Below, one piece after another: positions 1 through 7,096 of a stretch of DNA of 14,636 bases. Position 1 is the stretch's first letter, and each line of letters starts with the position of its first letter. The position numbers and the translations under genes were made by a program. The DNA lies in NCBI GenBank assembly GCA_003641465.1, contig QNAJ01000010.1, positions 1-14,636 on the forward strand, read 5' to 3'. A model generated the notes under the pieces. The model worked only from the letters and a program-made list of their open reading frames with translations. It ran no database searches and was not told the DNA's origin. This DNA is from Verrucomicrobiota bacterium. Lineage in GTDB: Bacteria > Verrucomicrobiota > Kiritimatiellia > B70-G9.

Positions 1-738
1 CAGAAACGGAGGGAGGCGGCTCAGATGCTGGTCCGCGCGGCTGCACAGCTCGACTCCCTGCGTAGAAATTCCGGCGTCACAGTCATCCTGGGACTGGAGC
101 CCGAACCCGGTGCAGCCCTCGAGACCGGCACGGAGGCCTGCAACTTCCTTGAGCAGGTTCTGCTGCCCGTGGCTTCTGCGTGTAATCACGCCCTCGACAG
201 AGAGACCGTTCTGCGCCACATCGGTCTCTGCATAGACCTCGCCCATGCGGCTGTGATGGATGAATCTGTATTGCACTTGGCTGCCCAATGTCGGCGCCGG
301 AACATCCGCATCGCCAAACTCCATATCAGTGCCGCGCTGTCCTTTCGTCCTCTCCGGAGTGCGCTGGAGCAGTTACACCGGCTGGCGGATCCGATCTATC
401 TCCATCAGGTCCGGGCGTGGCGACCGGATGGGAGTATCCTTGCCTGGCCTGATCTGCCGGACGCGCTCCACGATCCCCACTTGGCGGAATGCACGCAGGC
501 GCGGGTTCATTTTCATGTGCCCCTGAACTGGCAAGGCACCGATGCTCTCCGCCCGGTAGCCGGCCTGCCCTCACGTGAAATCGTGCAAGCGGCGCTCGCC
601 GCCGGCTGCCGCCACTTCGAAGTGGAGACCTACACCTATTCGGTGCTGCCTTCCGAGCTGCGCCCTCCATCACCGCTGGCCGCAGCGGCCGCCGAACTCA
701 GGAAGGCCTTCCACCATCTGCGGCGGTGCTGTGACTGA
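1..738 (+). CDS. eboE: Metabolite traffic protein EboE, 5'-truncated
   Basis: The reading frame is open from base 1, so the N-terminal third or so lies outside the window; the first in-frame ATG is at 25. The protein has the features of EboE, a TIM-barrel protein of the xylose isomerase/AP-endonuclease-2 fold. These include a GLEPEPG strand followed by an ET-rich segment, a C-I-D-L-A-H-A-A-V stretch matching the family's C-x-D-x-x-H metal-site motif, YLHQV, VHFHVPL, and a C-terminal FEVETYTYSVLP block. In known ebo clusters (cyanobacteria, Bacteroidetes, pseudomonads) EboE acts with a UbiA-type prenyltransferase, a TatD-like hydrolase and a dehydroquinate-synthase-like protein. These clusters are implicated in moving or processing metabolites at the cytoplasmic membrane and periplasm; the exact reaction is unknown. 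Any ebo partners would lie to the left. The gene ends 17 bp before the convergent aroC stop. Confidence 0.88.
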   Translation, partial: QKRREAAQMLVRAAAQLDSLRRNSGVTVILGLEPEPGAALETGTEACNFLEQVLLPVASACNHALDRETVLRHIGLCIDLAHAAVMDESVLHLAAQCRRRNIRIAKLHISAALSFRPLRSALEQLHRLADPIYLHQVRAWRPDGSILAWPDLPDALHDPHLAECTQARVHFHVPLNWQGTDALRPVAGLPSREIVQAALAAGCRHFEVETYTYSVLPSELRPPSPLAAAAAELRKAFHHLRRCCD

Positions 739-755
739 GGCCGGCGCGGAACATA

Positions 756-1850
756 TCAGGGCGCGGATCCCCGCCGCCGGGTCTCCTGCAGCATGGCAGC
801 ATCCGCGAGAACCAATGCCGCCATGGCTTCCACTACAGGTACCGCCCGCGGGACAATGCAGGGATCATGCCGACCTTTCAGCTTCAGCTCGCGTTCGCGT
901 CCTTCATAGTCTGCGGTTTTCTGGGGCAGGCTGATGCTGGCAGGAGGTTTGAAGGCTACTCGAAAGTAGATTTCCTCCCCGTTACTGATACCTCCCTGAA
1001 TCCCGCCGCTGAAATTAGTCGCCGTTCCCAGCCGTTCTCCTTTACGCACAAACGGATCGTTGTGCTCCGATCCACGCATGGAGGCTGCTTCAAACCCACT
1101 GCCGATGTCGAAACCGCGCGCCGCCGGAATCGATAACATAGCCTGCGCCAGAAGCGCTTCCAGCTTTCCGAATACCGGTTCGCCCCAACCGGCCGGCACT
1201 CCCCGACATACGCAACTGACGATCCCTCCAATGCTGTCCCCTGCCCGCTTTACCTCCCGGACCAATTCCAGCATGGCAGCGGCCGCCTCACGGTCCGGAC
1301 AGCGGATTTCGGTTGCATCCACTTGCTCCCTCGTAATCCGACACCGATCCGGTTGCGGAGCCGTCACTGATCCCACACGGCTAACCCAGGCAACGACCTC
1401 AACCCCGTAGCGCTCGCGGAGAATCTTTTCGGCGATTGCACCCGCCGCCACGCGGCCGACCGTCTCCCGCCCACTGGCGCGCCCTCCACCGCTGCGGGCC
1501 TGTACGCCATACTTGACTCGATAAGTGTAATCCGCGTGCGACGGCCGCGGTATGTCCCGGATTCCCTCGTACTCAGAGGGTCGTCTGTCCTCATTCCATA
1601 CCAGCAGGGCTATCGGCGTACCCAGGGTAACATCCCCTTCCACGCCCGACAGAATCTGTACGCGGTCGGCCTCGGATCGAGGGCTAGTCGCTTCGCTCTG
1701 CCCCGGCCGCCGGCGATCGAGTTGCGCCTGGATATCCGCCGGTACCAGATGGATCCCGGCCGGACAACCTTCAACAACCGCCCCGACCGCACGGCCGTGA
1801 GACTCTCCGAAGGTCGTTACTCTGAAAATCCGACCCAGTATGCTACTCAC
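756..1850 (-). CDS. aroC: Chorismate synthase
   Basis: This 364-residue enzyme catalyses the last shikimate-pathway step: reduced-FMN-dependent trans-elimination of phosphate from 5-enolpyruvylshikimate-3-phosphate to give chorismate. It acts in the cytoplasm. Family signatures are complete: TFGESHG at residues 13-19, RRRPGQS near 46-52, the SGGGRASGRETVGRVAAGA block, SGGIQGGISNG, and GRHDPCIVPRAVPVVEAM near the C terminus. The length is typical of the bacterial enzyme. The start is a GTG at 1848-1850, chosen because AGGAGG at 1857-1862 lies 6 nt upstream and the family's usual N terminus (S-x-x-G-x-x-F-R-V-T-T-F-G-E-S-H-G) follows immediately. The gene lies 139 bp downstream of the same-strand receiver-kinase gene, with a possible promoter of its own in the gap. 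Its stop faces the eboE stop across 17 bp. Confidence 0.97.
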   Translation of the reverse strand: MSSILGRIFRVTTFGESHGRAVGAVVEGCPAGIHLVPADIQAQLDRRRPGQSEATSPRSEADRVQILSGVEGDVTLGTPIALLVWNEDRRPSEYEGIRDIPRPSHADYTYRVKYGVQARSGGGRASGRETVGRVAAGAIAEKILRERYGVEVVAWVSRVGSVTAPQPDRCRITREQVDATEIRCPDREAAAAMLELVREVKRAGDSIGGIVSCVCRGVPAGWGEPVFGKLEALLAQAMLSIPAARGFDIGSGFEAASMRGSEHNDPFVRKGERLGTATNFSGGIQGGISNGEEIYFRVAFKPPASISLPQKTADYEGRERELKLKGRHDPCIVPRAVPVVEAMAALVLADAAMLQETRRRGSAP

Positions 1851-1856
1851 CTTCTG

Positions 1857-1862
1857 CCTCCT
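1857..1862 (-). promoter_or_regulatory. Ribosome binding site of aroC
   Basis: AGGAGG on the minus strand, 6 nt before the GTG codon at 1848-1850. It fixes the start of chorismate synthase at a non-ATG codon. Confidence 0.8.
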
Positions 1863-1871
1863 GCTGTGGAG

Positions 1872-1898
1872 AGTATACCGCTATCCCGCAGCAGGCAA
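1872..1898 (-). promoter_or_regulatory. Possible sigma70 promoter for aroC
   Basis: On the minus strand, TTGCCT (1893-1898) and TATACT (1872-1877) are separated by 15 bp. The -10 hexamer matches the consensus at five of six positions and the -35 at four of six, but the spacer is shorter than the usual 16-18 bp. Initiation would fall near 1865, giving a leader of only about 15 nt that still contains the Shine-Dalgarno sequence. It would let aroC be transcribed independently of the receiver-kinase gene upstream. This is a motif match only. Confidence 0.35.
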
Positions 1899-1989
1899 GC
1901 GCAGGGCGGCTCAGACCAGGGATACAGCGGCCCCCGCAGTCCCGGAAGATGCCCCTGCCAAGCAGCCCGCAGTCACACGGCCCAGCGGT

Positions 1990-3159
1990 CTATTCGCTTT
2001 CTTCCGCCTCTTCCTCCGCACCAGGGGCCGCCGGGAATATGAGGCGGACCCGGGTACCCTGATTGGGACGGCTATCCACTTCAATACGGCCGGAATGCTG
2101 CTCGACGATTTTCCTGGTTATAGACATCCCCAGTCCCATCCCTCCTCCTGCGGCCCGTGTAGTGAAGTACGGCTCGAACAGCCGTTGCATCACATCCGGC
2201 GTCATACCCGGGCCGGTATCCTCCACGCATATCTCCACTTCGCCGTCCACTTTCCTCGTAGTTACTTTTACTTCACCCGCCGTAGTCGAAGCCGCCTGGA
2301 TGGCATTGCTGACTACATTGTGGATCGCCCGCAGGAGCTGTCCCCGGTCCCCGATGATATGGGGTACGCTTCCCTCGGTCTCGAATACCGGATGGGGCGG
2401 GGCGCCCGCCTGGACGAAGTTTACCGCCGCCCGAATATCTTCGAGCAGTTCAGCCGGATGGATTTTCTCCCGACGCCTGGTGGATTCACCTTCCCGCCAC
2501 ATTGCCGCCAGATCCCGACAACGCCGTACATTGTTCTCAATGATCTGCAGGTAACGCAAAGCTTCTTCCCAATCTCCGCTGTCCGTCTGTGACATTCTCT
2601 CCAGTTCTTCTGCCAGCATCTCCGTATAACCGATGATGGTGGTGAGGGGGTTCTTCAGGTCGTGCAATAACTCTGCCGAGGCCTCGCCCAGCCGTGCCAG
2701 TTTCTCCAGGCGCGCCTTCTCCTCCACGGTACGCCGGTTCAGCTCCCGCAGCTCCGCAATGAGACGCAGCTTTTGTCGCTCGCGGCGTGTCCGTTCCACG
2801 TTTCGGCGAACGACCCGCACCATCTCGTGAGCGTCAAAGGGCTTCGTGATATAGTCAGTGGCCCCCAGGCGCAGTGCCTGCTGCGCAGTCTCCAGAGTGC
2901 CGTATCCCGTCAACACGATAACAGAGATCAGCCGGTCGATCCCGCGGATTCTGGCCAGCCCCTCTATACCGTTCGTTCCGGGCATGCGGATATCTATCAC
3001 CACTGTATCTGCACCCACATCCTGCAGGAGACGGACTCCTTCATCCACATTTGCCGCCAGCAGTACATCGAATTGCTCCTTGAGAATGATTCTCAGGCTC
3101 TGGCGGGGCCCTTCTTCGTCATCAATCACCAATACCCGCGGACGGTCAATAGTTGCCAT
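1990..3159 (-). CDS. Receiver-histidine kinase (REC-HisKA-HATPase)
   Basis: This 389-residue soluble signalling protein has an N-terminal receiver domain (about 5-120) with an intact acidic pocket (IDDEE), phospho-acceptor D56 in VVIDIRMP, and the conserved Lys in ITKPF. A charged helical linker (about 120-160) leads to a HisKA domain with phospho-acceptor H166 (LLHDLKNPL). A HATPase_c domain follows, with N-box NVVSNAIQAAS, G1 box EDTGPGMTP and G2 box GMGLGMSI, then an acidic C-terminal tail. No membrane segment or DNA-binding domain is visible. The receiver precedes the kinase, opposite to classical hybrid kinases, so an upstream kinase probably controls this kinase through D56. The start at 3159 is chosen over the in-frame ATG at 3186 because GGAGG lies 6 nt upstream and the receiver begins right after it. 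The gene is divergent from the operon encoding two kinases and a sigma54 regulator, a natural signalling partner set. Confidence 0.9.
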   Translation of the reverse strand: MATIDRPRVLVIDDEEGPRQSLRIILKEQFDVLLAANVDEGVRLLQDVGADTVVIDIRMPGTNGIEGLARIRGIDRLISVIVLTGYGTLETAQQALRLGATDYITKPFDAHEMVRVVRRNVERTRRERQKLRLIAELRELNRRTVEEKARLEKLARLGEASAELLHDLKNPLTTIIGYTEMLAEELERMSQTDSGDWEEALRYLQIIENNVRRCRDLAAMWREGESTRRREKIHPAELLEDIRAAVNFVQAGAPPHPVFETEGSVPHIIGDRGQLLRAIHNVVSNAIQAASTTAGEVKVTTRKVDGEVEICVEDTGPGMTPDVMQRLFEPYFTTRAAGGGMGLGMSITRKIVEQHSGRIEVDSRPNQGTRVRLIFPAAPGAEEEAEESE

Positions 3160-3165
3160 TGTCAG

Positions 3166-3170
3166 CCTCC
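3166..3170 (-). promoter_or_regulatory. Ribosome binding site of receiver-kinase gene
   Basis: GGAGG on the minus strand, 6 nt upstream of the ATG at 3157-3159. It decides between this start and the ATG nine codons earlier. Confidence 0.8.
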
Positions 3171-3242
3171 TTTTCCCGGCGATCACGATTGCCTGCCTTG
3201 TACCTTACGGCACACTCCTCCTGCAGAGCGCGCGCAGCAGTG

Positions 3243-3259
3243 AGCACAAGGGATGCCAA
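3243..3259 (-). promoter_or_regulatory. Candidate sigma54 (-24/-12) promoter of receiver-kinase gene
   Basis: The minus strand reads TTGGCATCCCTTGTGCT. It keeps the invariant GG (-24) and GC (-12) dinucleotides exactly 10 bp apart, and the surrounding TTGGCA and TGCT agree with the YTGGCAC...TTGCW consensus apart from a few positions. Predicted initiation is near 3232, about 73 nt before the ATG at 3159. A sigma54 activator is encoded in the divergent operon, and a perfect inverted repeat lies about 105 bp upstream of the predicted start, where such activators usually bind. No better sigma70 promoter was found for this gene. The call rests on the motif and context only. Confidence 0.45.
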
Positions 3260-3313
3260 CGTACGGGTATCTAGATATTGGGGGTTATTCTGGAGATGTC
3301 CTACATGTTGTGC

Positions 3314-3343
3314 TTGACAGTGTACAAAAATGTAAACTATGAA
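3314..3343 (+). promoter_or_regulatory. Sigma70-like promoter of the synthase-kinase operon
   Basis: A consensus -35 TTGACA (3314-3319) is followed after 18 bp by TATGAA (3338-3343, four of six consensus positions); with a 17-bp spacer the -10 would be CTATGA. The tract is distinctly AT-rich compared with its surroundings. Transcription would begin near 3350, downstream of the ATG at 3339. That excludes 3339 as the start of the first gene and supports the ATG at 3384. Confidence 0.6.
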
Positions 3344-3356
3344 CAATATTGTACAC
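3320..3356. promoter_or_regulatory. Inverted-repeat operator / activator site
   Basis: GTGTACAA (3320-3327) and TTGTACAC (3349-3356) form an exact 8-bp inverted repeat with a 21-bp spacer. Each arm contains the self-complementary hexamer TGTACA, so each could also be a half-site or a small dimer site; the two are 29 bp apart. A related TGTAAA lies at 3331, one helical turn from the first arm. The left arm abuts the -35 element, the right arm covers the predicted start point and the -10 lies between them, so binding here should block the operon promoter. The protein that binds is not known. The sigma54 activator encoded at 9107-10513 is the obvious candidate. Confidence 0.6.
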
Positions 3357-3383
3357 GCAGGAGGAGGACGCCCGGGTACACTG

Positions 3384-4607
3384 ATGAGACATACTCCCGT
3401 CATAACCGGCATCGGCATAGCCGCACCCAACGGGCTGGGATTGAGTCGGTTCTGGAAAAATACGCTCCAGCAGAAAAGCGGTGTCAGGTCGGTATCCCTC
3501 TTCAACACTGAAGGCCTTCCCTGTCGGATCGCTGGCGAGGTTTCCGAACTTGGGGAAAAAGAGAGCACTTCTCCGGCGGGCCTGACACGCGCAACCCGTC
3601 TGACCTTGCACGCCGCCCGCCTTGCACTGATGGATGCCCGGCTTGCGCGGGAGCACTTCCCTGAAGATGAGCCGGTGCCGGTGATAATCGGCACCAGCAC
3701 CGGCAGCCCGGAAAACCTGCACGGCCAGTTGTCTTCGAGTGAACGTACCGACAATGAAATCGCCTGGGAACCCCCTTACATTCCACCGCAAGCTCAGGCC
3801 GCCTGGTTTATCCAGCGCCTCGGCGATCTCAATGGTCCCGTGGTCACCCTCTCCGGCGGCTGGACGGCGGGCCTCGAAGCAGTGGCGCTGGCTGCCGAGT
3901 GGATTCGGATAGGACGCTGCCGTATCGCGTTGGCGGGTGCCGTTGAAGCGCCTCTAACACGTAGCCTGGTGGAGTGTTTTCTGGAGTCCGGCGGCCTGGC
4001 TGCGCGCGTGCATCCCGAGGGAGTTCCCCGCCCCTTTGATCGCGACCGGGACGGATGGGTTCTCTCGGCAGGGGCGGCGGTTCTCGTCGTAGAGTCTGCA
4101 GCATCTGCGTGGGCTCGCGAAATACAGTCCTATGCCTGCGTCGCCGGGTCTTATTCCTCTCCCAGCCGCAGCTCTTCGGACACGTCCGAATCCCTCACGC
4201 AGGCGATCCAGGGATGCCTCGCAGAGGCTTCTCTGCTGCCCGAGCACATCCAGTACGTCTGCGCCAATGCCTGTGGCGATCGTACTATGGATGTGGCTGA
4301 AATTGCCGCCCTGAAACGGGCTTTCGGCAGACACGCCTATCGCTTGGCGATCAGTTCAATCAAGGGAGTCGTGGGTAATCCTCTAGCCGCGGCCGGCCCC
4401 ATGCAGGTTGCGGCGGCTGCCATGAGCATCCGCGAGAAACGGATTCCGCCTACCGCCAATCTGCGGGAGCCTGATCCCCAATGTGATCTGGATTGCGTGC
4501 GGGACCAGGCGCGGCAGGCGGCAGTGCGTGCGGCTCTCGTCAACGCATGTGCCATGGACGGGACCACCCGCTGCATAGTCATGACCAGCACGGAGGTTGC
4601 GGCATGA
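3384..4607 (+). CDS. Catalytically degenerate beta-ketoacyl synthase (KAS II/FabF-like)
   Basis: This 407-residue protein has the full thiolase fold of FabF-type condensing enzymes and normal family length. It has the N-terminal VITGIGIAAPNG strand, the IIGTSTGS loop, the nucleophile-elbow helix, and the C-terminal ISSIKGVVGN and PPTANL segments. The catalytic residues are absent: W160 is at the nucleophilic Cys position (SGGWTAG for TACATG), C297 replaces the first His (NACG for NAHG), and N332 replaces the second His (VGN for TGH). The structural Lys is kept (K327). Condensing activity is therefore not expected. A chain-length-factor-like, acyl-ACP-binding or scaffolding role is an inference. 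The start at 3384 is the first ATG downstream of the predicted transcription start. The stop overlaps the following kinase start by ATGA. The nearest Shine-Dalgarno (AGGAGG, 3362-3367) is 16 nt away, which is unusually far. Confidence 0.85.
   Translation: MRHTPVITGIGIAAPNGLGLSRFWKNTLQQKSGVRSVSLFNTEGLPCRIAGEVSELGEKESTSPAGLTRATRLTLHAARLALMDARLAREHFPEDEPVPVIIGTSTGSPENLHGQLSSSERTDNEIAWEPPYIPPQAQAAWFIQRLGDLNGPVVTLSGGWTAGLEAVALAAEWIRIGRCRIALAGAVEAPLTRSLVECFLESGGLAARVHPEGVPRPFDRDRDGWVLSAGAAVLVVESAASAWAREIQSYACVAGSYSSPSRSSSDTSESLTQAIQGCLAEASLLPEHIQYVCANACGDRTMDVAEIAALKRAFGRHAYRLAISSIKGVVGNPLAAAGPMQVAAAAMSIREKRIPPTANLREPDPQCDLDCVRDQARQAAVRAALVNACAMDGTTRCIVMTSTEVAA
4592..4596 (+). promoter_or_regulatory. 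Ribosome binding site of the membrane kinase
   Basis: GGAGG inside the last codons of the synthase-like gene, 7 nt before the ATG at 4604. It supports that start over an upstream ATG at 4493, whose frame would overlap the synthase gene by more than 100 bp. Confidence 0.8.
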
Positions 4608-7096
4608 TCGCGACGTGGATGCTCCTGGGCGTGGTTTCGGTCAATCTGGCCGTGGCCTTCACGGTTTACCTTACTAACCCCCACCGAGGCGCAAACCGTG
4701 CTTTTCTCATACTCGGCACGCATATGGGCCTGTGGTCGGCATCCGCCCTGTTCCTGGTTTCAGCCGTCTCGTCCCGCGAAACCGAAATGTGGCTCCGCAC
4801 ATTCTATGCTCTGGCGGCGTTCTTTCCCGTATCCTTCGCAATACTGTACCAAGCGGTCAAATTGGACGCCGACCGACTGGCGGAACCAGCGGGGCGTGCC
4901 CGGCTGCTTATATTTACCGGCGCAATTGCCGCGGCTGCAACGTTTCATCCTGCGTTCTGCAGCCTGGTGTATATTCCGGAGAGTGTCCGGCTGCCGGCAG
5001 GAGTGCGATTCGGTTCGCCATTCGTCTTATACAGCCTCTATCTCGTTCTGTGTGGGATAGCAGGAATACTCTTCTTTCTCAGGGACAATCGCAGCGCACG
5101 GGGAATCCAGCGTACCGAAATCCAGTATGTAGCTGCCGGATTCGCCTCCGCTTTCGTTATCGCCATCACCGCCGCGGTAGTTCTTCCGTATCTTTCCGGC
5201 CGTGCGCACTGGATCCTTTTCGGCCCGGTGGCAACGGCGGCCCTCAGCCTGGTGGTGGCCTACGGCATAGCGACTACGAATATTATGGATGTATCGCAAC
5301 TGATACGACGCATCTACAGTTATGCACTGCTTTTGTTGTCCCTTGCCGGGTTGTACGGTCTGGTGTATCTGGCAGTTGCCCTCATCCAAAGTAGAACCGA
5401 TTCAGAGGCGCTCTGGCTGCCGGGCTTTGTGGCGGTTCTGGTTGTGGCGGTCTCCATCACTCCCGCCCATGGAATCATGCGTCGGCTCGCCCGTCGCCTG
5501 CTTATTTCTCCTCAGGAAGTCAATATCTCCCGCGCGATGGCGGCTGCTCGAGAAGTCACGTCAACTGTCTCGACTGTGGACCGACTGCTATCGCGTTTTG
5601 CTGATGTAATCCGCGAATGCTTCGCCGCGCCGCACGTGGCAATTCTGATCCGCAAAGACAACGGCTTCGCCCAGGTCCAGCCTTCCCGCCCCCAAGGCCC
5701 CCATCCGCTGGTGTTTCTACCCACGGGCGATCCACTGGTCAGGCGTCTTCAGTCATCGGCCTCGGTTCTCAGCCGTCCCACGCTGCAACGACGCGGCACC
5801 GACGACAGCACCGTCCTGTTAGCAAAACTGACCGTGTTGAAAGCCGAACTGGCCGGCGGCATAACCGTCCGCGGCCGGCTGGAAGGGATCCTGCTGGTCG
5901 GGCCGCGACCGGGAGGCAGTGTCTTCACCCGCCTGGAGCAGGAAGCGCTCCAACTGCTCCTGGGGCAGCTCGGAATCGCCCTGGAGAATGCACTGTTGTA
6001 CACGGCAGTCCGAAACAGCAAGATCTACAACGAAATCCTCCTCGAACACCTTCCGGCAGGGGTCATTGCGGCTGATAAGAAGGGCCGGATTACCGTCTGC
6101 AACCGGGAAGCGTGCCGAATACTGCGTGCCGAGAGGAACGATGTATTGGGACGCCCCCTGACCGCCATCCCCCAGCCGTTGGGAAGCCTTATGGATGACG
6201 TAATCCACCGTCGCCGTCAGGTGCGGGATATGGAAATTCGCCTCCCCGTACAGGGAAGCGAAATCCCCCTGCGCGTCGGTGGCGCTCGGGTTCATAATGA
6301 CCGCGGTATCCTCCTGGGAACTATCTTCACCCTCAGCGACCTGACGCGAGTAAAAGAGCTGGAACAACAGGTCCGCCGCTCTGACTGGCTGGCCAGCGTA
6401 GGGACTCTCTCCGCGGGCATGGCTCATGAGATCAAGAACCCCCTGGTGGCTATCAAGACCTTCGCCCAACTGCTTCCGGAAAGATATGATGAACCCGACT
6501 TCCGTGAAACCTTCTCCCAGCTTCTACAGAAGGAAGTCGAGCGCATTGACGATATTGTTACCCAGCTGCTGAATTTCGCCCGCCCACGTAAGGTGGGCTC
6601 CGAACTGTGTCATCTCCATGAAGTCATCCGCCAGTCCTTGAAACTTATTCAGCAGCAGGCGGAAAAACGCAATATCGCACTGGATTGCCGGCTGCATGCC
6701 GGCAGGGATACAATCCGGGGAGACCCCGCCCTGCTGGAACAAACATTCCTAAACCTGTTCATCAACGCCATGGAGGCGATGGACTGTCACGGCAGATTGA
6801 GCGTAATCACCGAAGTCCTCAACCACTCTTGCCCTGACAACGGCCCTTCCCACATTCGCGTCCATGTACAGGACAGCGGACAGGGTATCCCCCCCGAACA
6901 TATCGAACGAATCTTCGATCCCTTCTTCACCACCAAAGAAAATGGAACCGGGCTTGGCCTTTCAGTGGCTCATGAGATCATTGAGGAACACGGCGGAAGC
7001 GTAGAAGTAAGGAGCCGCCTCGGAGAAGGAACCACCTTCACCCTGGCATTCCCCTTGGCTGAACGGGATACTCCTGCCCCCACCCGGTCAGAATGA
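4604..7096 (+). CDS. Polytopic membrane sensor histidine kinase (TM-GAF-PAS-HisKA-HATPase)
   Basis: This is an 830-residue sensor kinase. About nine hydrophobic segments fill roughly residues 1-290 and resemble the multi-TM sensor regions of 7TM-type histidine kinases; no large periplasmic loop is evident. A GAF domain (about 325-470) and a PAS domain (about 480-590) follow. The HisKA domain has phospho-acceptor H608 in GMAHEIKNPL, and HATPase_c (about 710-825) carries N-box LFINAMEAMD, G1 box DSGQGIPP and the FFTTKENGTGLGLS lid and G2 region. All kinase motifs are intact, so it should autophosphorylate and pass phosphate to the sigma54 regulator of the operon. The multi-TM input suggests sensing within or at the membrane (inference). 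The gene overlaps the preceding stop and the following start by ATGA, indicating translational coupling. Its domain order is reminiscent of PrsK-type kinases of exopolysaccharide/PEP-CTERM systems, but assignment to that family is not secure. Confidence 0.92.
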   Translation: MIATWMLLGVVSVNLAVAFTVYLTNPHRGANRAFLILGTHMGLWSASALFLVSAVSSRETEMWLRTFYALAAFFPVSFAILYQAVKLDADRLAEPAGRARLLIFTGAIAAAATFHPAFCSLVYIPESVRLPAGVRFGSPFVLYSLYLVLCGIAGILFFLRDNRSARGIQRTEIQYVAAGFASAFVIAITAAVVLPYLSGRAHWILFGPVATAALSLVVAYGIATTNIMDVSQLIRRIYSYALLLLSLAGLYGLVYLAVALIQSRTDSEALWLPGFVAVLVVAVSITPAHGIMRRLARRLLISPQEVNISRAMAAAREVTSTVSTVDRLLSRFADVIRECFAAPHVAILIRKDNGFAQVQPSRPQGPHPLVFLPTGDPLVRRLQSSASVLSRPTLQRRGTDDSTVLLAKLTVLKAELAGGITVRGRLEGILLVGPRPGGSVFTRLEQEALQLLLGQLGIALENALLYTAVRNSKIYNEILLEHLPAGVIAADKKGRITVCNREACRILRAERNDVLGRPLTAIPQPLGSLMDDVIHRRRQVRDMEIRLPVQGSEIPLRVGGARVHNDRGILLGTIFTLSDLTRVKELEQQVRRSDWLASVGTLSAGMAHEIKNPLVAIKTFAQLLPERYDEPDFRETFSQLLQKEVERIDDIVTQLLNFARPRKVGSELCHLHEVIRQSLKLIQQQAEKRNIALDCRLHAGRDTIRGDPALLEQTFLNLFINAMEAMDCHGRLSVITEVLNHSCPDNGPSHIRVHVQDSGQGIPPEHIERIFDPFFTTKENGTGLGLSVAHEIIEEHGGSVEVRSRLGEGTTFTLAFPLAERDTPAPTRSE
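6434..6508 (+). repeat. Diverged duplicate of the H-box region, copy 1
   Basis: This stretch in the membrane kinase encodes KNPLVAIKTFAQLLPERY and the next few residues. It is matched by 8440-8514 in the soluble kinase with about 21 of 24 identical residues and clear nucleotide similarity with many synonymous changes. It marks paralogy of the two kinases, or conversion between them, not a mobile repeat. Confidence 0.75.

Noticed and set aside
740..782. GC-rich complementary segments (CCGGCG ... CGCCGG) at the eboE/aroC junction as a terminator
   Set aside because: The loop is long, pairing is short, no T-run follows on either strand, and most of it is aroC coding sequence.
1840..2592. 250-codon open frame on the plus strand opposite the receiver-kinase gene
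   Set aside because: It is antisense to a clear kinase gene with intact motifs, has no recognisable domain and lacks a convincing ribosome binding site.
3146..3791. Open frames of 202 and 168 codons on the minus strand covering the divergent region and the start of the synthase-like gene
   Set aside because: They run opposite the well-supported ketoacyl-synthase-like gene and across the promoter region; composition is that of a mirror frame and no family is recognisable.
5819..6469. 216-codon minus-strand open frame inside the membrane kinase gene
   Set aside because: It lies wholly antisense to the GAF-PAS-HisKA region of the kinase; GC-rich mirror frame with no domain.
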